A stretch of DNA of 64,000 nt from Chitinophaga tropicalis (GTDB lineage Bacteria > Bacteroidota > Bacteroidia > Chitinophagales > Chitinophagaceae): NCBI RefSeq assembly GCF_009758205.1, contig NZ_WRXN01000004.1, positions 186,001 to 250,000 on the forward strand. Direction: 5' to 3'. Under the pieces are notes generated by a model. It was not told the origin of the DNA and searched no databases. It was given only the letters and a program-made list of their open reading frames with translations. Position numbers and translations under genes: made by a program. Of the stretch, positions 52,407-60,302 are shown piece by piece; the first letter of the stretch is position 1, and each line of letters starts with the position of its first letter.

Positions 52407-54041
52407 TTACCAAAAAACGGTATAAAGGGCTGAAAGTATCCCAACGATGATGACGCTGCCGGCAATGAAAGCCGGGGAAGTGCGGAAGAGTGCGGTATCG
52501 ACAATGATGACCCGCTCATGGTATTTGCTTCTCAGGTCTGCCAGTGTAACGAGGACCATGAGGGCTATGATGACTACGAATACGATACTCATGCGGTCCA
52601 GGAAGGCATAATCCGGGAACAGGCCGTTACTCCATACGGGGAGGAACTTCAGCAGTGTAGAGAGAGGTATTGTAATGAGGGCCCCCAGGAGGGCAGCCTT
52701 ACTGGTAGTTCGTTTCCAGAAAAAGCCCAGCAGGAAGATGGCGAGTACGCCGGGCGCAATGAAGCCAACGTATTCCTGGATGAACTGGTAGGCCTGGTCC
52801 AGTGTTTTCAGGGCCGGAGCTACGAGGCAGGCGATCACCATCGCCACTATTACAGTGATACGGCCTACTATGACCAGCTTTTTCTCGGACGCATTTTTAT
52901 TAAAATAACGGTGGTAGATATCCAGCGAAAAGATGGTGGAGATACTGTTGGCCTTTCCTGCCAGGGAAGCTACTATAGCTGCGGTCAGGGCGGCAAAGGA
53001 CAGGCCTTTGAGACCGGGAGGCAGCAGGTTGAGCAAGGTAGGGTAAGCCTGGTCGGGGCGTTCACGGCCTATTGCATCCAGCAGTTCTGAATGGAAAACG
53101 CCCTCACGATAAAGCACGTATACTGCGATACCCGGGAGTACGGCAATAACGGGGATGAGCAGTTTGAGGAAGGCCGCAAACAGGATACCGTTACGGGCAG
53201 TGGGCAGATCGGCGCCCAGGGCTCGCTGGATGATATACTGGTTACATCCCCAGTAATTCAGGTTATTGATCCACATCCCTCCTATCAGCACGGAAAGGCC
53301 CGGCAGGTCTTTATAATAGGGATGCCCTTCCGGGAAGATCATATGAAAATGCGTATCGGCCTTACTTCTTATGAGTGTCAGCCCTTTCAGGATGTCCTTA
53401 CCATAGCCGAAATGTTCGGATACCATGGTGATGGCCAGGTAGGCGGTGACCAGTCCTCCTATTATCAATACCAATACCTGGATAACGTCTGTATAACCGA
53501 TCACTTTCATTCCGCCCAGTGTTACTATAATGGCGAAGATGGCGAGGCCGGTTACGCACCAGCCAAAGTCGATCCCGGAGATCACGGAAATGGCGAGTGC
53601 ACCGAGGTAGATGATGGAGGTAAGGTTCACGAATACGTATACCAGCAGCCAGAAAACAGCCATAATGGTACTTACAGTAGTATTATAGCGTTGTTGCAGG
53701 AACTGGGGCATGGTATAGATCCTGTTCTTCAGGTATACCGGGATAAAGAAAACCGCTACAATGATAAGTGTAGCGGCAGACATCCACTCGTATGTGGAAA
53801 TGGCGAGTCCCAGGGCAAAGCCCGAGCCGGACATCCCGATAAAGTGTTCTGCCGAGATATTTGAAGCGATGAGTGAGGCGCCGATAGCCCACCAGGTAAG
53901 GGAGCCTTCTGCGAGGAAAAAGTCTTTTGTACTGGTTGACGCAGCTTTCTTACGGTAGTAGATGAAGATGCCATAGGCGCAAACGATAATAAAGTAGATG
54001 AAAAAGACAAGGTAGTCAAGTTTGGACAGGCCAGCGAGCAT
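52407..54041 (-). CDS. Sodium/solute symporter (SLC5/SSS), possible myo-inositol transporter
   Basis: The 544-residue protein has about 14 hydrophobic helices in the SSS order: FFLAEGSLTWWAIGASLIASNISAEHFIGMSGSG (key part ASLIASNISAEHF near 57-69), then GGMKVIGYTDVIQVLVLIIGG, GCNQYIIQRALGA, and LSFAALTAAIVASLAGKANSISTIFSLDIY near 345-375. These are the sodium- and sugar-site regions of the SGLT group. It is read before the inositol oxygenase gene, which suggests that its substrate is inositol; glucose- or galactose-type sugars cannot be ruled out. Confidence 0.9.
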   Translation of the reverse strand: MLAGLSKLDYLVFFIYFIIVCAYGIFIYYRKKAASTSTKDFFLAEGSLTWWAIGASLIASNISAEHFIGMSGSGFALGLAISTYEWMSAATLIIVAVFFIPVYLKNRIYTMPQFLQQRYNTTVSTIMAVFWLLVYVFVNLTSIIYLGALAISVISGIDFGWCVTGLAIFAIIVTLGGMKVIGYTDVIQVLVLIIGGLVTAYLAITMVSEHFGYGKDILKGLTLIRSKADTHFHMIFPEGHPYYKDLPGLSVLIGGMWINNLNYWGCNQYIIQRALGADLPTARNGILFAAFLKLLIPVIAVLPGIAVYVLYREGVFHSELLDAIGRERPDQAYPTLLNLLPPGLKGLSFAALTAAIVASLAGKANSISTIFSLDIYHRYFNKNASEKKLVIVGRITVIVAMVIACLVAPALKTLDQAYQFIQEYVGFIAPGVLAIFLLGFFWKRTTSKAALLGALITIPLSTLLKFLPVWSNGLFPDYAFLDRMSIVFVVIIALMVLVTLADLRSKYHERVIIVDTALFRTSPAFIAGSVIIVGILSALYTVFW

Positions 54042-54154
54042 AGAACAACGTGATTAGGGGTGTTAAGGTAATTAAATATTCCTATTTGAGTAATCTTTAT
54101 ATTTAAGTAGTTTTTCAGTTTAGGTTTGTTTTTGATGTGCAATGCGAGGAATTG

Positions 54155-54310
54155 CTCAAAAACTGGTTTTCGCCTTCGGCAAAACCCAGTTTTTGAGGGG
54201 GATTTTTTTTGCGCTGCGCGCGGCTGATTTTTTGAAAAAGTTTTTGATGAGGTTTTAACCGGCCTACGGCCGGTTAAAGGATCTTTTGAGGGAGCTGTGC
54301 GCGGCTGAAT
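54155..54310 (+). repeat. Composite intergenic repeat, copy 11, in a divergent gap
   Basis: The head (54155-54197) runs CTC to GAG with arms ACTGGTTTTCGCC and GGCAAAACCCAGT and a TTC loop, with two mismatches. Tail units are GCGCTGCGCGCGGCTGA (54211-54227), AACCGGCC TAC GGCCGGTT (54257-54275) and GCTGTGCGCGGCTGAAT (54294-54310). It fills the 314-base gap between the divergent symporter (54041) and DUF2157 (54356) genes, and the last tail unit is only 12 bases from the -33 box. Confidence 0.8.
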
Positions 54311-54321
54311 GTTTAAGAAGT

Positions 54322-54351
54322 TTTGGAAATCAAATTCAGACATTATATTTA
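54322..54351 (+). promoter_or_regulatory. Promoter of the DUF2157 gene, nearly leaderless
   Basis: TTTG (54322-54325), 18 bases, then TATATTTA (54344-54351), close to the -33/-7 consensus TTTG and TAnnTTTG. The -7 box ends 4 bases before the ATG at 54356, so transcription would start at or beside the start codon. The alternative ATG at 54323 would lie in the -33 box. Confidence 0.55.
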
Positions 54352-54355
54352 TCAT

Positions 54356-55387
54356 ATGTTAGAAGTTGATAAAAAAGAGGCAAGTCTGTTGCAGAGAGCT
54401 ATCCATAAGTGGGAAACAGAAACCCTTATTACCCCGGAGCAGGCGGAGCGGCTGAGGAAAACCTGGCATGTCCGTGAAGCGGACTGGCAAGCTGTAACCC
54501 TGTATATTTTCATAGCCGCCATATCCTGCGCCCTGATGGCTTTCGGCTCTCTTGTGCTGGATGAGAAATGGATAGAGGTGCTGCGGGTGAAGTTTTCCCT
54601 GACAGACGGCATTATTGCCACTCTTTTTGCGGGGCTTTCCATCTTCCTTTGTTTTCATGGATACCGCCGGCGGCAGAAGCATCCGGAGCAGTCATTGAAC
54701 AGTGAAGTGTTCTGGTTGCTGCCTATACTCAGCATTGGGGTCAGCGTGGTATATCTTGGAAAGACATTGTCTTACCTGAATGGTAACTATGGCGTATTCT
54801 GGCTGCTGGCCACTATCAGCTACGGTATACTGGCATTGCTGCTCTCTTCACAGCTGTTATGGAGTACTATGCTGATCTGCCTGATCCCTGCATATGTAAA
54901 GCTTACTTATTTCCTGACGGGAGAACAACCTTATTTCCTGGGGATGAACCTCCCCTGCCGTATGTTGCTGCTGGGTGTGATCATGTTGCTTTGCCACCAG
55001 TTATTCAAACATAACCGGTATTATAAACCGCTGAAGCATATCAGCTGGACGGGGACCTGGGTGTTACTTTTCCTTTCAGGATGGATGATCTCTATATTTG
55101 GTAACAGCGGCAACTGGGATGAATGGCAGCATGTGAGGCAGGTACAGTTATTATGGTGGGTAGCTGCTTATACGTTGCTTTGTATTGCGGCGCTGATATG
55201 GGGGATTAAGAAAAATGACCTGATGGTGAGGGATATGGCGGTGTTATTCCTGTTGCTGGACATGTACACACGTTATTTTGAATACCTGTGGGACCGTACG
55301 CATAAAGGGTTGTTCTTTGCGATACTGGCATTGTCTTTCTGGTGGCTGGGGAAATTGCTGGAGAAGCGGCTTAAAGAAAAAAGATAA
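54356..55387 (+). CDS. DUF2157 membrane protein
   Basis: The start at 54356 (MLEVDKKEASLL) is chosen because the earlier ATG at 54323 lies within the promoter. The 343-residue protein has a short cytosolic N-terminal part ending LITPEQAERLRKTW (the typical DUF2157 lead-in) and about ten hydrophobic helices with short loops, ending KLLEKRLKEKR. The family is of unknown function and is common in Bacteroidota. It is monocistronic and convergent with the terpene synthase gene. Confidence 0.85.
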   Translation: MLEVDKKEASLLQRAIHKWETETLITPEQAERLRKTWHVREADWQAVTLYIFIAAISCALMAFGSLVLDEKWIEVLRVKFSLTDGIIATLFAGLSIFLCFHGYRRRQKHPEQSLNSEVFWLLPILSIGVSVVYLGKTLSYLNGNYGVFWLLATISYGILALLLSSQLLWSTMLICLIPAYVKLTYFLTGEQPYFLGMNLPCRMLLLGVIMLLCHQLFKHNRYYKPLKHISWTGTWVLLFLSGWMISIFGNSGNWDEWQHVRQVQLLWWVAAYTLLCIAALIWGIKKNDLMVRDMAVLFLLLDMYTRYFEYLWDRTHKGLFFAILALSFWWLGKLLEKRLKEKR

Positions 55388-55408
55388 TCTTTACAGAACA
55401 CTATTGGA

Positions 55409-55438
55409 ACGGGGTAGTTACTGCAGTAACTACCCCGT
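55409..55438. terminator. Bidirectional terminator between convergent genes
   Basis: A perfect 30-base palindrome (ACGGGGTAGTTACTG and its complement) with no loop mismatch, followed by TATTTTTATTTT on the + strand. It separates the DUF2157 gene (ends 55387) and the terpene synthase gene (ends 55444). Confidence 0.88.
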
Positions 55439-55443
55439 TATTT

Positions 55444-56409
55444 TTATTTTTCTGCAAACACTTCTACTTCCCTTACCTGGTACCTTCCGGTGTCATGGAA
55501 GCTCCAGTCATAATTAGCGGTGATCCATGAGCGTAGTACGGCGATGAAGCGTTCCAGCTCCCGGTCTGTTTCCTCACCAAAGGAGGGCAGCAGCTTTTCA
55601 AGCGCAGTGAAGAGTTTTACTTCTTCGTTGTGCATGCGTGCTGTTTCATTTACAGCTTCCTGGATGGGGAGGTTACGTTCATGCTGTAATACCAGTACGA
55701 GGTTGTGCACATCTCCCTGTTTTGCTTCTTTGGCGCAGGAGAAGATGTCGTTGCTCCAGCAGACAATATTGTTACAGGCCAGTACAAGGCGTTGTACAAT
55801 AAAGTGCTGAAGTATGTGTGCAGGCAGGTATACCTTTTCGATGATCTCTATTGCTTCTACGTCGGCAAAAAGGGCGCCGGTGTAGGGACGCATTGTTACG
55901 TATTCGGCCACAGTGGGGGTGATGCCAGCGGCGCGGTTGCCGGCTTCCCAGTGGCAGGAAGTGAAATATTCGTCCATACTGCGTATAAAGCGTGTTTGCC
56001 ATGCGCTGTCCCCGATGGCCTGCATCCTTTCCCAGATGCTTGTGAAGCTTCTTCCCAGGACGCTGTCTATGGGTTTATTATGCCGTAATATATCCATGAA
56101 ACCGTCTGTTACATGCTCCAGGTAAACTGCTTTCTTTCCCAGTTGTGCTTCGTCGCACTGATCGTCCAGCATGAACAGCCATGTGTTAAAGTTGGCAATG
56201 ATACACAGTTCGTGATAGCTGGCATGTGGGAAAGCCCGGGCGGCAAGCCATGCAAAACGTGATCTGTCAAAACGGGTAAGGGCTTCCGGGTTATTGATCA
56301 ATCCAAATGATTGTACCCATTGACGGTTTTGCTCATGGGCGGCGTTTACGTGTTCGTTAATGAGTGAGGGGAACGGATACTCTATCCGTGGCAAGGTTAT
56401 CGTTGGCAT
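55444..56409 (-). CDS. Class I terpene synthase (sesquiterpene-cyclase type)
   Basis: The 321-residue protein is of the usual length for bacterial class I terpene cyclases and has the metal-binding motifs DDQCDE (82-87, a DDxxDE form) and NDIFSCAKE (220-228, NDxxSxxKE). R174 is 46 residues before the latter, as the pyrophosphate sensor, and RY (309-310) closes the site. It would cyclise farnesyl or geranyl diphosphate into a volatile or lipid-like terpene. It is read 34 bases after idi, so precursor supply and cyclisation are in one operon. The product cannot be predicted from sequence alone. Confidence 0.9.
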   Translation of the reverse strand: MPTITLPRIEYPFPSLINEHVNAAHEQNRQWVQSFGLINNPEALTRFDRSRFAWLAARAFPHASYHELCIIANFNTWLFMLDDQCDEAQLGKKAVYLEHVTDGFMDILRHNKPIDSVLGRSFTSIWERMQAIGDSAWQTRFIRSMDEYFTSCHWEAGNRAAGITPTVAEYVTMRPYTGALFADVEAIEIIEKVYLPAHILQHFIVQRLVLACNNIVCWSNDIFSCAKEAKQGDVHNLVLVLQHERNLPIQEAVNETARMHNEEVKLFTALEKLLPSFGEETDRELERFIAVLRSWITANYDWSFHDTGRYQVREVEVFAEK

Positions 56410-56443
56410 AGTAAAGGTTTGTGTTTGGGTTACCGGCCGGGGC

Positions 56444-56962
56444 CTACCCGGCCTTTAAATGTTTGACTACCTGTGGAAAAGCCAGTATGAACCAGCTTGT
56501 AAACTGTTGGGGTTGTTCCTGCAACAGCCGGGAAATACTGTCTGTAGAGAGGAAGCGGTAAGCATTCACTTCCGCCGGGTCTGGGTTAATGTTCCCGTTA
56601 TAGGTACCGGTGAATACATGATCGTATTCATGCTCAATGAGGCCGTTATCGAATTCTGTGCGATAAGTAAACTGGAACAGGGCATGGAGGTCACAATTGA
56701 ACCCCATTTCTTCATACAGGCGCCGGTGGGCTGCAGCGTCTACCGCTTCACCAGGCATGGGATGGCTACAACAGCTATTGGTCCACAGGCCACCGGAATG
56801 ATACTTATCAAGTGCCCGTTGCTGCAGCAGCATTTCACCTTTATCATTAAAAATAAATACTGAAAAAGCTCTGTGCAAAAGTCCTTTTTTATGTGCTTCC
56901 AGCTTCTCCATAGTTCCCGTCTGCTGATCGTTGTCATTTACCAGTATAACCTGTGCTTCCAT
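56444..56962 (-). CDS. idi: Isopentenyl-diphosphate delta-isomerase, type I
   Basis: The 172-residue protein is a Nudix-like type I IDI: the catalytic Cys is C65 in WTNSCCSHP, the Nudix-type helix follows ([12 protein letters not shown]), and the active acid is E112 in EHEYDHVF. It interconverts IPP and DMAPP. Its terminal domain and length fit the E. coli enzyme. It is first in a two-gene operon with the terpene synthase, so it probably balances the precursor pool for that enzyme. Confidence 0.94.
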   Translation of the reverse strand: MEAQVILVNDNDQQTGTMEKLEAHKKGLLHRAFSVFIFNDKGEMLLQQRALDKYHSGGLWTNSCCSHPMPGEAVDAAAHRRLYEEMGFNCDLHALFQFTYRTEFDNGLIEHEYDHVFTGTYNGNINPDPAEVNAYRFLSTDSISRLLQEQPQQFTSWFILAFPQVVKHLKAG

Positions 56963-57413
56963 ACTATTTTAAACGATTAAATTTTGATGTAAATATATTT
57001 CCCGGCAGGCAAAAATAACCTACAATAGCAACTGTTTGTTGCCGGGGGGCGAGTGGGTTGTGTTCATAAATGTGTCTTTTAATGTAATGATAGTTCGCTA
57101 AACAGAAGGATTTTCAATGCTGCTTTTTCAGAATGCTGTACAGCTGCGTATCACTGTAAATACAACCCGGGCAGGGATCCTGCTGCCGGCAGCGATAGGG
57201 TTAAAATGTACCGGAGGTAAATTACGAATTTATTTGTTCATTTTATCTTTTTGGGGGATGGCTGGTGGGGGGTTAGGTTTGGGTTTGATGAATAGTGCGG
57301 GTAAATTGCTCAAAACCCGGGTTTCGAGGAGGAGGTCGGGGTCTTTTTTTGCGCTGCACACGGCTGGATCTTTTAATGATGAGATCTGGCCTGCGGCCGG
57401 CTAAGAGGGAGGA
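56963..57413. other. Gap with a decayed composite repeat
   Basis: The 490-base gap between the divergent idi and GAF-protein genes has a decayed composite repeat in its last third. ATTGCTCAAAACCCGGGTTTCG (left half of a GGGTTT-type head) is at about 57307-57327 and keeps only the left arm; the tail units TGCGCTGCACACGGCTGG (about 57349-57366) and GGCCTGCGGCCGGCTAAG (about 57389-57406) remain, in + orientation. The first two-thirds hold nothing recognised; a 95-codon open frame (57117-57404) runs into the repeat and is not believed. Confidence 0.6.
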
Positions 57414-57446
57414 TTGGCTTGCGGCGGCTAAATTGGCTTATATTTG
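57414..57446 (+). promoter_or_regulatory. Promoter of the fRMsr operon, nearly leaderless
   Basis: TTGG (57414-57417), 21 bases, then TATATTTG (57439-57446), a full -7 match. The -7 box ends 6 bases before the ATG at 57453, so the mRNA would have little or no leader. No Shine-Dalgarno-like sequence fits in the remaining space. Confidence 0.58.
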
Positions 57447-57452
57447 CACCTT

Positions 57453-57932
57453 ATGGCAGAAGATCTTAGTATCATTAAAGGAGATAAAACATCGGAATAT
57501 CAGTCAATTATTCCGCAGATAAAGGCTTTGACAGAAGGAGAACCGGACCTTACAGCCAACCTTGCCAATACTGTAGCTGCGCTGAAGGAGCAGTTTGGCT
57601 GGTTCTGGGTAGGGTTTTACCTTGTAAAGAATGATGAGCTGGTATTAGGTCCTTTTCAGGGGCCGGTAGCCTGCACCCGGATCAGAAAAGGCCGGGGTGT
57701 ATGCGGTTCCAGCTGGGCTGAAGCCAAAACCCTCATCGTACCTGATGTAGAGGCATTTCCAGGCCATATTGCCTGCAGCAGCCTCTCAAAGTCTGAGATA
57801 GTAGTACCTGTGATCAGGAATAATGAAGTGATAGCAGTACTTGATGCAGACAGTGAATATCTGAACCATTTTGATGAAACAGACCGGCAGTATCTTGAAG
57901 AAATTGTAGCTGCCCTGAATTTTGAAGATTAA
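57453..57932 (+). CDS. msrC: Free methionine-(R)-sulfoxide reductase, GAF domain
   Basis: The start at 57453 (MAEDLSIIKG) is taken over a TTG at 57444 that lies in the -7 box. The 159-residue protein is one GAF domain of the fRMsr type with FGWFWVGFYLVKNDELVLGPFQG (key WFWVGFY), GPVACTRIRKGRGVCG and FPGHIACSS, giving the three conserved cysteines, and VLDADSEYLNHFDETD near the end. It reduces free methionine-R-sulfoxide. It is the first of three closely spaced genes (17 and 14 bases apart); the next two are surface-polysaccharide genes, so the oxidative-repair link is unclear. Confidence 0.9.
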   Translation: MAEDLSIIKGDKTSEYQSIIPQIKALTEGEPDLTANLANTVAALKEQFGWFWVGFYLVKNDELVLGPFQGPVACTRIRKGRGVCGSSWAEAKTLIVPDVEAFPGHIACSSLSKSEIVVPVIRNNEVIAVLDADSEYLNHFDETDRQYLEEIVAALNFED

Positions 57933-57949
57933 ACCTACGATTCCTGTGT

Positions 57950-58717
57950 ATGTTCTTTTTTCGCAAGAAAGCCGATAGTTCCAGTACCCACGTTCCTTTT
58001 CTGGCAGGCATAGCAACTGATATACATTCTCACCTGGTACCGGGTGTGGACGATGGTGTGCAGGATTTAGAAACATCCCTGCACTTTATTGATACTCTTC
58101 ATGAACTGGGTATACAGCAGGTCATCACGACTCCGCATATCATGATGGACCGTTATCCTAACTCTGCAGAAACGCTTACGGCGCCTTTCCGGCAGGTAAA
58201 GGAAGCGTTGCGGGAGAAAAACAGCCCGGTCAACTTTCATCATGCAGCAGAATATTATATGGATGAATATTTTGAGGAGCTGATGAAAACACCTCCTTCC
58301 CTCTTTACACTGAACGGGGAGTTGCTGCTGGTTGAGATGTCTTTCATGTGTGCTCCTCCCCAGCTGCACCAATGGTTGTTTGACCTGTCTGCGCAAGGCT
58401 ACCGTCCTGTGCTGGCTCATCCTGAGAGATATAATCATTATCATAACCAACTGGAAGAATATAAGCTGTTCAGGCAATGGGGTTGCCTGATGCAGGTTAA
58501 CCTGCTGTCACTTACCGGCTACTATGGCAAGCATATACAGAAAACGGCCGAGTGGCTTATTGATAATAAACTTATAGATTTTGTGGGCACTGATCTGCAT
58601 CATGAAAAACACCTGAGTGCAATCAAGGCTATCGCAAAAGATAAAAAACTGGTAAAGCTGCTGGAAACTTATCCATTCCAGAATAAGAACATTACCACTG
58701 TTACTGCCAACTATTAA
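57950..58717 (+). CDS. CpsB/YwqE-like PHP-domain tyrosine-protein phosphatase
   Basis: The 255-residue protein begins with a PHP metal site, TDIHSHLVPGVDDG (H26, H28, D34, D35), followed by ITTPHIMMDRYPN, the AAEYYMDEYFEE region, VLAHPERYNHY and, near the end, FVGTDLHHEKHL. This is the pattern of CpsB/YwqE phosphatases, which dephosphorylate the BY-kinase that controls capsule polymerisation. The kinase itself is not in the window. It lies in an operon with a sugar-nucleotide dehydrogenase, which fits control of exopolysaccharide. Confidence 0.88.
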   Translation: MFFFRKKADSSSTHVPFLAGIATDIHSHLVPGVDDGVQDLETSLHFIDTLHELGIQQVITTPHIMMDRYPNSAETLTAPFRQVKEALREKNSPVNFHHAAEYYMDEYFEELMKTPPSLFTLNGELLLVEMSFMCAPPQLHQWLFDLSAQGYRPVLAHPERYNHYHNQLEEYKLFRQWGCLMQVNLLSLTGYYGKHIQKTAEWLIDNKLIDFVGTDLHHEKHLSAIKAIAKDKKLVKLLETYPFQNKNITTVTANY

Positions 58718-58731
58718 ACAGCACAACAACG

Positions 58732-60030
58732 ATGAATGCAGCTGCTCAGCAGAGAATAGCCATTATAGGACTGGGTTATGTAGGATTGCCGCTGGCTATT
58801 GAATTTGCAGGGAAATACCCTGTTCTTGGGTTTGATATTAACGAAACAAGGGTACAGGAACTGAGCAGGGGATATGATAAAACCCGCGAAGCAGATATTG
58901 ATGCGCTGAAAGCAGCTATAGCTGCATATACACCGGAAGCTACCACCGGATTGCTGTTCTCTTCAGATCAGAATGACCTTAAGCGTTATAACATTTTTAT
59001 TGTTACCGTACCCACTCCTATTGATGTCTTCAAAGCTCCTGATCTGAAGCCGTTGTTGCGAGCATCAGCTATGCTGGGAAGTATTCTGAAGAGGGGCGAT
59101 ATCGTTATTTATGAATCTACTGTGTACCCGGGATGTACGGAAGACGATTGTGTTCCTGTACTGGAACAGGCGTCGGGCCTTGTATTTAACAGGGATTTCT
59201 TTGTGGGATATTCTCCCGAGCGTATCAATCCCGGTGATAAGGTAAACAGGCTTACCACTATAAAAAAAGTGACCAGCGGGTCTACACCGGAAATAGCCAC
59301 ACAGATAGATGAGCTGTATTCTTCCGTTATCACGGCGGGAACACATAAAGCGCCTTCCATCAAAGTAGCGGAAGCATCCAAAGCGATAGAGAATGCGCAG
59401 AGGGACATCAACATTTCCTTTGTGAATGAGCTGGCGCTTATCTTTGACCGTATAGGTATTGACACCAATGATGTGCTGGAAGCGGCTTCAACCAAGTGGA
59501 ACTTTCTCCGGTATAAACCAGGACTGGTGGGTGGGCACTGTATAGGTGTTGACCCTTATTACCTGTCTCATAAGGCGCAATCGCTCGGTTACCATCCGCA
59601 GGTGATATTGTCTGGCAGGCGGGTAAATGACCAGATGGGATACTTTGTGGCCAACAAGCTGATAAAGCTGATGATTGAAAAGGAGCAGAAGATCAAGGGC
59701 GCTCATATACTGATCATGGGTATTACTTTCAAGGAAAATTGTCCTGATGTGCGTAACACTAAGGTGGTAGATATTTATCATGAGCTGAAGCAGTTTGGTG
59801 TACATGTAACAATTTATGACCCGTGGGCTGATGCTCATGAAGTAGCGGAAGAATATGGCATGCAGATAGTTCCGTCAGTCCCGGAAACTGCCTGCTATGA
59901 CGGCATTGTAATAGCTGTAGCACACAGGGAATTCCTGCAGTTCGATTTTGGTAAACACAAACACAGCAATACTGTGATCTTTGATACCAAGGCGTGTATT
60001 GACAGAGATATTGTTGATTGCCGTTTATAA
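58732..60030 (+). CDS. UDP-sugar 6-dehydrogenase (UDP-GalNAc/GlcNAc-type, VipA/WbpO-like)
   Basis: The 432-residue protein has a Rossmann motif IIGLGYVGLPLA (about 11-22), TVPTPID, YESTVYPGCTED, GYSPERINPGD, the catalytic Cys in GLVGGHCIGVDPYYL (near 264-278), and C-terminal GITFKENCPDVRNTKV. The PERINPGD and KENCPDVRN stretches place it with the UDP-N-acetylhexosamine dehydrogenases and not with simple UDP-glucose dehydrogenases. It makes a UDP-uronic acid for a surface glycan. It follows the PHP phosphatase after 14 bases. Confidence 0.9.
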   Translation: MNAAAQQRIAIIGLGYVGLPLAIEFAGKYPVLGFDINETRVQELSRGYDKTREADIDALKAAIAAYTPEATTGLLFSSDQNDLKRYNIFIVTVPTPIDVFKAPDLKPLLRASAMLGSILKRGDIVIYESTVYPGCTEDDCVPVLEQASGLVFNRDFFVGYSPERINPGDKVNRLTTIKKVTSGSTPEIATQIDELYSSVITAGTHKAPSIKVAEASKAIENAQRDINISFVNELALIFDRIGIDTNDVLEAASTKWNFLRYKPGLVGGHCIGVDPYYLSHKAQSLGYHPQVILSGRRVNDQMGYFVANKLIKLMIEKEQKIKGAHILIMGITFKENCPDVRNTKVVDIYHELKQFGVHVTIYDPWADAHEVAEEYGMQIVPSVPETACYDGIVIAVAHREFLQFDFGKHKHSNTVIFDTKACIDRDIVDCRL

Positions 60031-60302
60031 TTACTGTAATACGTGACTAAAAATTCAAACCCGGCCACTAACTAATCCACAATAATTTTCATAACTTTAC
60101 GGAGAGTGCAAGACTGCTTTTTTAAGCATACTTAAAAACCCCATATCTTTTTGCCGAAGCCTTTTATAAGATTGTTATTATTCTATCTGCCTTATAACAA
60201 AAAGGGCTAAGGCCTGGTAATCCATTTTAAAAGAACACAACAACCAGTTAAAGCATTCCTGTATGTCCGCATCAGGCGGTTTTACGGGAAAAACCATGTA
60301 CC
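60031..60302. other. Gap upstream of the response regulator
   Basis: About 270 bases with no gene and no strong terminator. TAACTTTA (near 60091) is a weak -7-like match. Nothing else was seen. Confidence 0.35.

Noticed and set aside
54323-55387. ATG at 54323 as the start of the DUF2157 gene
   Set aside because: It overlaps the -33 box of a good promoter whose -7 box precedes the ATG at 54356.
57117-57404. 95-codon open frame between idi and the fRMsr gene
   Set aside because: It runs into a decayed composite repeat and has no domain or signal; its composition follows the repeat.
209-57413. The repeat clusters as a CRISPR array or as transposon ends
   Set aside because: Spacing is not regular, copies are spread over kilobases in separate gaps, no cas or transposase gene is present, and no target-site duplications were noticed.
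60141-60175. TTTTTGCCGAAGCC near 60150 as a reversed repeat head
   Set aside because: Only about half of one arm matches; there is no second arm or GC tail.
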